Shown piece by piece: positions 14,801 through 26,800 of a DNA stretch of 49,259 bases (the stretch's first letter is position 1; each line of letters begins with the position of its first letter). The translations under genes were made by a program, and so were the position numbers. Location of the stretch: positions 1 through 49,259 of the IMG/VR virus record IMGVR_UViG_3300013286_000830; one strand, written 5' to 3'. Under the pieces are notes generated by a model. It was not told the origin of the DNA, ran no database searches, and was given only the letters and a program-made list of their open reading frames with translations. The stretch is from a virus.

Positions 14801-17800
14801 CTGTTGGCGTTGGGGCTGTACTGATAGGTTAGCGTTATTGTGCCGTTGGCTGCCACAGTGCCAGTAGCAGTTGTGGTGGGAAACCAACCATTGTACAAGT
14901 TGTTGGTATTGCCTGCAATCAAGTAGTAGGCACCGTTCACCACGCTCAGGCTAGAGGTTATGGTAAATGCCACACTGTAAGTTGTTATGCCTTGAGCAAT
15001 TACCGAAGTGACCACAGGGGTACTGGAGCCCAAAATACCCACAGTGGTTCCAGACACAAAACTGGCGCTGTTGAAAGTCATGCTCTGACCACTGGTAACT
15101 GAAGTTGAAGTTACTGTGGTGGGTGCGCCGGCTGGAGCGGCACCGATTGTAACAGTGCTGTTGGCCAGGCTAAGAATGTAATAAGTGGCTGTGCCAACAA
15201 GTCCGCCCAGTGTAACATTACCGCCAAATGTTACAGCATTGCCCACAATCAAATTAGTCGTGGTGCTTACTGTCAAAAGATTAGCTGTGGCTGTAATGGC
15301 AGTGGATGGCACAGCATAGTTAGAACCATTCACAGTGGCTGTTTGCCAAGTGGATCCATTGCCTCCTCCACCACTGATCAGGCTGCTGATATATGTATAG
15401 GTGTTACTGACCAAACTGCCGGCACCCGATACAAATCCCACAACACTGTTGGTTGTATTGGCATAATTCACTGTGGTCACACTGCCGTTTATGCCTGCGC
15501 TGGCGGCAGTTTGGCTTTGGTTAATTGTATAACTGGTGCCTGTAGTAGGAGTGCCTGTGGCAAATTGATTCAGGGTATAGGTGCCTGCTGAACCGCTGGC
15601 ACTATTGAATGCTGTGATATAGGTGCCACTGGTCACACCAGTGCCAGTGATAACCATGCCAATACTGAGCCGTGTGGAGCTACTGACTGAAGCTACAGAA
15701 AGGGTGTTGGTCAACTGAGTGAATGTGAGGCCGCTTAGAGTGCCCACGATTGTGCTTATACCCGAACTGGTCAGAGTTTGGAGCGTAAATGTCTGGGTGG
15801 TAGGCACCGTGGCTATGAGATAGGTTGTGGGTGTGGTATAGCCACTTATACTGGCTGGTTGCACAGTGAAAAGCAAACCAGTGGTGTGACCCACGGTGTT
15901 GGCAATGGCTGTGCCTCCAAAGGTACTGACCAAACTGAATGATGTGGTACCGCCAGTACCTATGTAATATGTGCTACCGGGACTGTACCCAGTAATGCTC
16001 ATGGCCGCAAAGCTGATGGTCAAACTGGTTTGATTGCCAGTTCCCGAGTTTCCCACCACAGCTGAGCCACCTCGAGTGGCGCTGATTTGGAACACAGTTT
16101 GGCTTGGGCTGCCTATAATAAAGTAGGTTTGTGGACTGACAAAACCTGTTATGGATGCGCCACCAAGGAACGAACCAGTAAGGGTTACAGGTTGTCCTGC
16201 CAGCAGTGTCACAGTGGCACCAACGCTCAATGTGAATGTGCCATTGGAACCCAAGCTGAATGTGTTGCCATATGCCACCGCTTGAGCCGTGCCGCTGATG
16301 ATAACACTTTGTCCCACGGTCAATGTGCTAGTGGCCACTGAGAAATCACCTGCAATTGATGTGGCAGACACTGTGCTGAGATTAGTTGTTGTGGCAAGGC
16401 TGCCTGTGGTGGATATGGTTATCTGCTGACCCACGGCCAGTGGCACACTGGGCACACTTGACAACGAGAAAGCTCCTGAGGCATTGGTGATACTGAAGGA
16501 ACCTGTCAAGGCCGTGGACCCCAGAGTGCCCACAAAAGTGGCTGTATTGATGGCAGTGATGTATGTGCCAGACAATATGTTGGCATTGGTTACTGTGGCA
16601 CCCACTGTGATATTTGCGGCATCAGTCAATGTGCCATTCAAGGTCATAGTGGTACCGCTGATCAATCCAGTGGAAGCACTGAATGTGGTGGCACTGCTAC
16701 CAGACAGTGCATAGTAACCATTTAGGCCAGCTGGGGTCAAACCTGTGACATTTATGATCTGTCCAAGATAAAAAGGATTTGTCGCCAGGGTGGGAATTGT
16801 CAATGTCACACTCGAACCCAAGTTATTTTTTATAGCCATGATGGGAGCTGTCAAACTCTGTGCCAGACCTGTGCCAGACAACATCATGCCAGCCAATATA
16901 GTGCCGCTACTGATGGTGCCCACTGTCAACACTCCAGAACTGTCAATACTTGAAGCAGACAGTGCCGCACTGGAATTGGTTGTGGTTGAAACTGTGCCGT
17001 TGGTGCCAGGATCTGTCAGATAAAGCAGTTGTGCCTGTGTGCTGATAATGCCTGTTATGGCGGTTGTTGATATGGCGCCTGCGGAGAGACTCACTATGGG
17101 AGCAGAGACTAAACTTCCGGTGCCTGCCAAAGCACCCGAGCCAGCTCTGAAAGTCACAGTAGGAGCCACGGTGTAACCAAGACCCACATCGGTAATGGTG
17201 ATATTAACAGTGCCATTGCTGTTTACAGTGGTTATTGCAGTGGCCTGTCTTATGGGTATAGACAAAGGATTGGGATCAGTGAATACAACCAAGGGATTGT
17301 TGTTCAGACCCAATGAGTATCCAGAGCCCACACTGAGATAAGGGTTGAGTGCCAGCACTGTAGCCGTGGTAGAAATGCAATTCAGTACTGTGCCTGTGGG
17401 TATCCAGCATGCTGGTGACACGGTAATGGAGTTGGCAGTTGTATTAACACTTTGTATAATTGTATTGCTGGCAATAACTGCGCCAGTTGTGCTGGTGGTA
17501 ACCACCATGCCAACTGCCAAATTGGTCACGCTGGTCACAGTGATGGTAGTTTGATTTGTAATGCCAGATACCTGCACACTGGAATTGTAGCCTGTGTTTG
17601 CATTGCCAACCAGATTCAATGTGCTGTCCACGGGTGGCAGAATTGAATTATTAAATGCTGTACTGTTGGCAGTGTAAGGTATATTAAAGGTCATTATCTT
17701 GCCAACCACGCCGCCAATGCTGTCTTTCACGGTGGATTGCCCTGCAAATTGGAAAGCATTCACTGTGGTGCCAATGGCACTGTTGTTGTACAAGGGATTG

Positions 17801-20800
17801 GGATCAATGGTCACATAGCTATTTGTAACTGAACCAAATACTATGGTGCCGCTGGGTTGTCCACTAGGCACACCGGATAGTGTTATAGACGCATTTATGC
17901 TGCCTCCCACTGAGGTAATTGTTGGAGTAAGCGCCACATATTGTGTGCCGTTGAACCCAGCACCTGTCACCAACTGTCCCTGCTTGATAGTGCCCACAAC
18001 GCCTATCACAGTCAATGTTGTGGTGCTGGTCGAACCAGTGCCAAAGAAGCCAGTGGCTATGAAAGTTGGTGGGGTGTAACTTATTACCCTGTGTGTTCTA
18101 CCATACCAAGCAAAAATCCATATGCCCTTGTTCAGTTGATTTATTTGGTTTACACTGCTGATTGCGGTTATGGCCACTCGATTGTCGCCTACAGTGGCAC
18201 CTTGCGATTTTACACTGAAACCCACTGGCCCTACAGGAGTAGAGCTGGGCCGATCGCTCAGAGTCAATACATATATGCCCGAGTCTGCTGTAAATGTGTA
18301 GTTGTGTCCAAGCATACTGCCCTGCACTGCGGGCACATAGGCAGTGCCACCAATACTACTACTTAGGGTCAGTGATGTGGAATTGTTTGTGCTTATGATA
18401 TAGTAACTGCCTGGAGTCAGTTGTGCCGTTGAACCAGCTTGTGTGCCAGTGATTACTATTCTTGAGCCCACTACCGCTGAGCCCACTCCCCCAGTTACAG
18501 TGAACAAACCAGCGCTGTTAACATTAGTCAGTTGAGATGCGGACAATGTGTAAAGGGTGGTGGGCGGCGTAACCAAAGTCACAGTTTGATTGCCGAATCC
18601 AATTCCACTCACGATCTGTCCAGCACTAATGATACCTGAAACATTGGTCACATAGAGGGAAGTACTAGCAGTGCTGTTGCCCTGACCTGTGTATAAAGAG
18701 CCCCCTGGCAATGCCAACACATTGCATACCAATGCCACAGCAGCGGTGTTCACTGGATCACCTGCAAAGACATTGACATTATCAACTGCCAACTTGTAAA
18801 AATTGAAACCTGCATCCACGGCCAGTACGGCAGTGCCACTGGTTAAACTAAACGGCTCCCCGGTGGATTCAGTCAAGTTGTAGTTAATGATGCGATAGAT
18901 GTCGCTAAGATCGTTTGTGAATTGCAGTGCTGTACTAGGTCTAACTGGTTTAACATTGGCAATGTTGAGCAGTTTAAAATTCTGCAACACTCGTATGATC
19001 ATGATCTGGCCATTATAAAGGGCCGAAGTCAATCCGCCTGTGGCAGTGGCGTCATTTCCGTTTGATGCCAACGTGATGTTTAATACATTCTGTCCGTTGT
19101 AGTACACATCGGTGTGGCTTACGATGGCAATCTGATATCTTGTTATGGTGCCACCCGCAGCTGTGTGATCAATTTCCAGTTCGCTGGTGTTTTGTGGTAT
19201 GTATTGGTAATTGGAAATGTACACATTTAAACCACCAACCAACATTTTGTTGATATACACACCCTGCTTGTACACATGTGCGGTAGCTACCATGTCATAG
19301 GCCATGCTCACTTGATTTGGTAATTCCGTCAAGTCATAACCACTGGCACGAAGTCCGTACTGGCCGTTGGCATTTGAACCAGCCACACTGCGTATCTGCC
19401 CTCCATTCAATGCCCAGTAGGCAGTATAACAGTAATAGGTAAACGTACTGACCTGTTCAGTCAATCCAGAATTGGTGGCAAATATGCCGTAACCCAAGTC
19501 GTTGACATTTGTGAAGTCATTTGCCAACATGCTTTTGTTGCCGCCCATCTCAATATTAATGGTCAAATTGGCGCCGCTGTTCAAAACACTGAGAGTGGAG
19601 GTTTGTATGGGTCCTATGGCATTGGTAATGGTGGTAAAGTCGCTATTGGAAATGGTGGGATTTAGTCTATTGGGCAAGCTATAGGTCTTGGGATTAGCCA
19701 CATAACCAATTAAAAAGTCCACTAAACCAGCTGTGCTACCTGTGGTACCGTTACTGATCTTGTAGCCCACTGTGGTTCCACTTATCACTGTGCCTGCACC
19801 CACTGTTTGACTGGATCCACTCACGGTCCAAGTGGTTCCGCTTCCACTCACAATATAGGTATTGGTTGCTATTCCACTGCCCACAATAACCTGATTAGTC
19901 GCTATGGTGCCTGAAGTCACACTGCTAACTGTAAGAGTAAGGCCTGAAATGCTACCAACAAATACAGCGTCCGCTGATGTGGGCAATGTGGTTACTTGGG
20001 TATAAGGATTGCCAGCACTGGCAGTGACTAAGTTATTGGTTATCAGTTGGTTTAACACAGTAGACAATCTGTTGTATGCAGATGAATACAAACTGTTGCT
20101 GGTCAGTTGATAGTTACTGGCGCCGGCATATACAATGGTACCCGCACTTACTGTTTGACTTATGTTAACTGTCCAAGTGTTGCCACTACCGCTCACAATC
20201 GTGGTACCAGTTGCGACTCCAATACCTGAAAGTATATAGCCCACGCTGATGCTGCTGCTACCAGTGCCATTGGAAAGAGTTATACTACCACTGATGGCCA
20301 GTGTGACTCCTGTAATACTGGCTGAGAATGCAGCGGCCGTTAAACTGGTATTTGTGGTATAGTAACTGATTGTGCGATCCCATGTGCTGCTGTTGCCTCC
20401 GTACAAGATATCATAAGTCATGGCATCCACTAAGTAGCCAGCATCCTGCTGTGTGGTCAAACTGTTGTAGCCTGGATAACTTTGGATAGGAAAGGTGCCG
20501 GTGATGTAACTGGCCATCTCAGCTTGAATAAAAGTTTTGTTGGCCTGAATGATATTGGCTGCCTTTCTAACAGTGGTGTTGCCTAAAGTTATGCCAGGGA
20601 ACACAGCCGCAGGTGCGCTAGTGACACCATTAGTAATTATGCTGGCCATGATGCCCAAACTGTTGTTTACTGCAAATGCATTACTTGCAGTGGCCAGTGA
20701 CAAATTAGATACCTGGGACTGCACTTGCAGTAGTGCCTGTTGTACCATTAACTGGCCCAAACTTGACAGACTGTTTTGGGGCTGCAGATACAACCCGCCG

Positions 20801-23800
20801 CCCACGACGGTTTTGTAATTACTGTATAAATTTCCCACCATGCTTTGACTGCCAGTGCTGACTGCGTAGCCATAACTGACTGACCACACTCCTGACGCAG
20901 TGGCACTGCCACTGATGTAAGCACTGATGTAGGTGCCTGATACAATATTGGGTCCAGTAATATACATGCCCACAAATAAAGTACCAGAGGCCACTGCTGA
21001 CACTGTAAGTGTGACGCCCACTATGGAACCGGTGAAGTTGGCAGTGACCTTGATGGCCATGTCTTGTGCTGCATATGTGATCAAGGTGGCCAAGTTAGTG
21101 GTCAAGCTACTGGAATATGTGTTGTAGATGCCTGTAAGATAAAATGGTGTGCTGTTGTCCAAAGTCAATACTGCTGTACCTTGTGTTACATTACCATTTA
21201 TGTCATATGTTTGTGTGTAGCTGACCACATCATTGATTTGATATCTATTGCCAGCCACATAGTATGCACATGGCACCTGGGGAGCACGAAGATCAAGACC
21301 GCTGTTGAATCCGCCCACCACAGTGATCTGTTTTCCATAATAAAGAATGCCGTTCACTGACAAGTTTGCAATTGCAGTTACCACACCACTCAATCTACCA
21401 GTAAAGCCATCGATAAACTGTCCACCGGCAAATCTTCTTCCAGTGCCTAGACTGCCACTGAAGCATCCACTCTCCTGGGCATATGGGGATTTGGTCTTGA
21501 TTTGTCCTGTTGGATCCAGCACCATCATGAATCCACCATGACCCTGTGCTGACACTAGTCGTACTCTTGTGGCATCATTGACCAAGAACACATCTATGTC
21601 TTTGTTGTTCAAGGGAACACTGTTAATGTCTAATGGATCAGTCAAGTAGTGGCGACCATAATTTATGGTGCTGAATAGATGCCAAGCTCCGATAGCATAT
21701 GTGGTTATACTGGCAAATGGATAAATCACTTGACAGTTCATAATATTTCCACTCACTGTCAAAACCACAGCTTTGCCGGCAGTGCCAGTTTCTCCTGTGG
21801 CATCCATGAACACATTGCCAACCCAACTTTGAAGTGCCTGTACATTGTTGGCCAATGCAATAGTTATCACGCCGTTGATAGCACTTAAAGTGGCTGTGGT
21901 GCCTGCTTGAGTTGCATAATCAAAACCAAAATTAATCAATCCAACTTGCAATGCATCTATTACACTGTCTCTATAAAAGAAAGTGTTGCGATAAGGGCTT
22001 TGACTTATTCGATCTCGGGGTCTAATGATCACTCTTCGGAAGTCGTCTCCCTGTATGGTCACATTGGGCGGAACCTTGATAGGATAGTCTTCGTAATACA
22101 CGCCAGTTTCAATACAGATTGTGATATTGAGATTACTGACTGTTTCACCAAAATCCATGGTTTCATTCTGCTGGAAGAATCCTGGCTGTATTAATCTTAC
22201 TGTGACAAGGTCATAATTTGTACCAATATCAAAACCGGATACATAGCTAACAATTTGTCCTACAGCACCGGAAGTATTTCCAATTAATATTTTGCCTGGT
22301 ATTATGTGTATGCCACTTTGAACGCCTGCTGTGACATTACCACCTTGATCCACAAAGCCTTTGCCCCCGTTGGGACTGGTGGCGCCGTTGTCAAATGTTA
22401 TGGTGTATATGCCAGTGCCGAAAGTTGCAGTAGGTGCATTGCCATAACCGCCACTTATGATGTTCAACACTATGTTGTAATTGCCAGTAAAAGTGGTTAC
22501 GGCTGTTGAAGCATTATAATTGCCCAATATGCTGATGGTGTTGTTAGACGCATAGCTAGCTGCCGTAAAGGTAATGGCCAAGCCTGCTATGGCATTGGCA
22601 TAACTGGCAGACAACTTTACCGTGGCCGAACTGCTTGTGAATTGTGTCACATAATAAACGGTGTTGGATGCTAATCCTCCAATAGTGCTAATATTGCCTG
22701 TCTTTATGGCAGTGCCTTGTTTGTAGCTGGCCGTTGAGCCCAGTGACACTGTGGTGCCCGCAGCTGTGGCAGTAATGGTGTTGGTGGATTGACTGCTGAT
22801 AGTGGCATTGCTTACCTGCTGGTAGGTTTGCTGAAAGCGGGTGGCAGTCACCTGATTTAGTACCTGCAGCGCAAGATCTCTAGCAAACTTTATGCTGTCA
22901 TAGGTTTGTATGTACTGACTACCAAGTGCCACTGCTTTGAGATTGGCATTCTGATAGTAGTATTTGCCAGCAGCCACACTTTGGTAATTGCCGCCTGTAA
23001 CAAGATCAATGGCCTGTCCATCAATGATCCGTCCAAGCTCCGTAATGCGATTGCTTTCATTGTAGTTGAATCCACCACGGTATGTGGTATCCAAGTACAA
23101 CAATGTAGCAGTTACTATTGCAGAGTTTTGATTGTCAATTGTGCGCTTGGTACCAGTTAGCGCCGAATCTACTCCAGTCAGCACGGGATATATCAATTTG
23201 CCATTTCCAGTGGTATAGTTGCCATAAGTGTTAAGTGATATGATATCTTTGATGTAGGTCCACAGCGTGGTTATGTCGGCTCTAGGAGCTTCGTTGGTCA
23301 CATTGGCCCAACTACTGCTGATCACCTGCACCACCGTGGTTTGAGCTGGAGTATTATTTGCGGCCCATGCAGTGGCATCAGTTGACTGTGTTACTGCGTT
23401 AACAACACTTTGGGCATACAACATGCCTTTGTAAAAGCTCTGTGTACTGAGATTTAAACCACTTATGGAGCTAAATCCATTGTTCCAAAAACTGTTGGCA
23501 ATATTAACACTGCCCGCGGTGCTGGCATAAGTGATGTCATATGCGATAGCTTCCAGTATGTATCTTAAACCAGTTGTCAAGGTACTATCAAGGGCTGGTG
23601 TACTAATGTAACCAAGGGTGTTGGCATTCAATTTCATATAGGCTATGGTTTCTGCACACACAAATGATATATTGGCTAAAATGGCCTGTTGTGCATGTAT
23701 GTAATCTAAATAGCCTGGTGTAATGTTGTTGGCTGCGTTGTAACTGGGTAGCAATCTTGTGTTGTAGCCATTGGTCAATAATCCAGTTATAATATTGAAT

Positions 23801-26800
23801 AACGAGCCAATGGTGTTTAATATATTGGTGGTGTTGATAGCACTGTTATTATTAATAACTGGATAGGCAGTGTTTACAAACTGTGTGGCTATGTACTGTA
23901 TGCCCAGAGGTGAAGAACTGGATGCCGTATTGAGTAGTTCGACTGTACTTCTTGCTACCCGGTTTACATCGCCTGTGGTCATGGCTCTTGACGACAAACT
24001 TTGGGCTATATTCACAGTGTAGCACACACCAGTTAATGTTATAGGTGTAACAGAACTGCCCGCTGTGGTACCAAATGTTCCATTCCATGTGTTGCCACCA
24101 CCTGACCCAATTATTGGATTGGAAAAAGTCACGCCGGGAGAAGTAATAACCATGCCTATAGTGATGGTGCCAATGGGCGTGCCTACAACTGTAAGAATGT
24201 TACCAGCCACATAGCCAGTGAATTGCACATTGTTAACAGCAGTGATACTGGTGTTATTCGCTAAACCTGTTCCTAGCAGTATCTGCCCAACCGCAATGAG
24301 TCCAGTTACTGTTGTAGCCGACAGCGTGTATTGACTTATTTGACCACTAAAGCTGGCCAAATAGGTTGTAGGATAAACAACGGAGATGTTTAAATTGCCA
24401 GTGGCTGTACCCACCGTCACGGCGGTAGGATTACTGGCCAGTGTGATAGGCGTAGGAATAGCATACACTGTGCCAGATCCGGTGCCCGCAGTGGAGTTGG
24501 CTATAAACGACACACCCACTGCGTTGCTGCCAGCGCCGTTAAGTGTGAAATTACTGTTGCCAACGGACAGAATGGTGTATGATGAACCGGATACAATGCC
24601 AGATGCTGGCAGGCTGCTGGTAGCAAGGATTTGTAAAAATGTATTGATATTGTTTTTAATAGTTACTGCAACACTAGATCCGTTGGCCAAAGTGAGATTG
24701 GTATACTGTCTCACTGTTTGTTGATATAACACTCCCGGCTTGCCAGTCACTGTGCCCGCCACAGTTTGGGCTCCAGTGGTGGAGTTAACATAACTCACAG
24801 TGTTTAGCGTACCATTGGTTACTACATATGTGCCATTGTATCCACTTGGTGTTATCCCAGCCACTGTTACAAACTGTCCTGGTATAAATGAATTTGCTGC
24901 ACTAGAGGCTAAGGTAATAGTAACAATACCATTGCTGGTGGTGATACTGCTGGTGGCGATAGGGTTGATTTTTACCCCTTGACCATTTATGGTGTTGGTA
25001 ATAATAGCTTGCACCAAGTTGTCTAAATAACCGTACACGCTGGTCCAAAATGTCACGGGATAAGACAGCAACACGGCGTTGGGCACCCAGTGTTTTAGCG
25101 CGGTACTTATGGTTTGGCTATTGCCTCCATACATCATATCATATATCAAACTGTACACCGCATACTTGAAATCAGTTTGAAAACTAGCATGATCATATGT
25201 GGTCGTGGGAAAATTGCTGGTTATGAATCCAATTAGTTCACTTTGTATAAAGTTCACATTGTTAAACAGCAGTGTTGCAGCACTGGTTTGCCCGTCGCTG
25301 GTTGTCAAATTGCTGGGCAAAACTACTGTGGGCACTACGCCTGTTTTGATAATGCTACTGATGCTGTTGGCCAAACTTATCAGTGTCTGTGTAATAGATG
25401 GACTGGAAATGCCAGTGTTGTCTATCATGTTGCTGATAATATTGTTTTTCTGAATAGAGCCCAACTGAATATATGGAAGCCCACTAGTGTTGCTGTAAGT
25501 GAGATTGGTATTGGTGCATCCTGTCACTTGATACACGCCGTTGTATACAGTGGGATACACATCGGACACAATGATGTAACTGCCCACCACATAAGGTGCG
25601 CTGACCTGTTGGGCAAATGACAAAGTAACCGTGGCTCCATCTGATGTCAATGCAGTCATGCTGATTGTGGTAGAATCCAAAAGTCCGGCGATTTCTGAGA
25701 TTGACACACCAGTACTGGCGTATGTGTATGCCAGTGCGGCTTGTACACTTTGATAATTGCTGCCAAATATGAGATCATACAGCATGGCATCTATCAATTG
25801 CCCTACATAGATTTCCAATGGTACTGTGTTGTAGGAATAATTAACAATCTGATTTTTGGTGTTGTTAATTGCATCCACAATTTGTGTCAGCTGATTAATA
25901 ATGATATTGCTGTTACTAGCACCGTACAACAAACTGGCTTGTGTAGTAACATTATAGGTGGTCAAACTGCTACCGTCTAAACTGCTGAGTGACAAATCTT
26001 GTGCCACAGCTGCCACAATGTTGGACAAAATATTTGTGTAGCTAATCTTGTTGTAGCTGAACGCATTAACATATTTCTTGTTGATGTAGGCTATGGTTTC
26101 ATATTGTATAAAGCTTCTATTCGCCCTAAGAAGGTCAAATGCATCTTGATAGTATTGATTGCTACTGTTGCCACCGCTCAAAGGTGCACTGTAGATTTGG
26201 CTTTTGGTTTGAGTGGAAGTGGTGGTATCAGTCCATGTAATGGTTTGTCTATAAGGGCCCGGCTCACTGCTGGATAAAGAAATCAAGTTGTCGGCTGCCA
26301 ACGCTGCCGCACCCAAGGTTCTGTAAGCGTACTGCCACGCACTGCCTTCGCGCCCTATTGGGGTTTTGGCCTGCAGGTCATCTCCCTGAGTGCTAACATA
26401 TAGATTTACTGCACTGTAGTAGGTGCTGTTGTCCACATAAAACTTGGTGGCACTCTGCAAATCGCCTGTGCCATTGGGTGTGCCAAAACCAGCCATGGGT
26501 GCGGGATGATCGCTGAGATTAAGCGCACCAGTCATGGTGTCTCCACCTCGGTATACCACATCTTTTCGTTGCATGGCTTCAACTGCTAGATAGTTACTGG
26601 TCAGAGTGGAGTCATATCCCACTGAGGCTATTTGCGCCGTGGAAGGTTGTTGTCTAGGTACTAAAGGATTTACGATCACGCCATTTTGCGTGGCTATGTA
26701 ATGACGGTCAGCATATCCTTTACTGATGGCCAAACCGTCTATAGTTGTTGGCGTAGCGGCATTGCCTGGCAAAGAGTTAAATGCCAGAACCAAATTTTCG

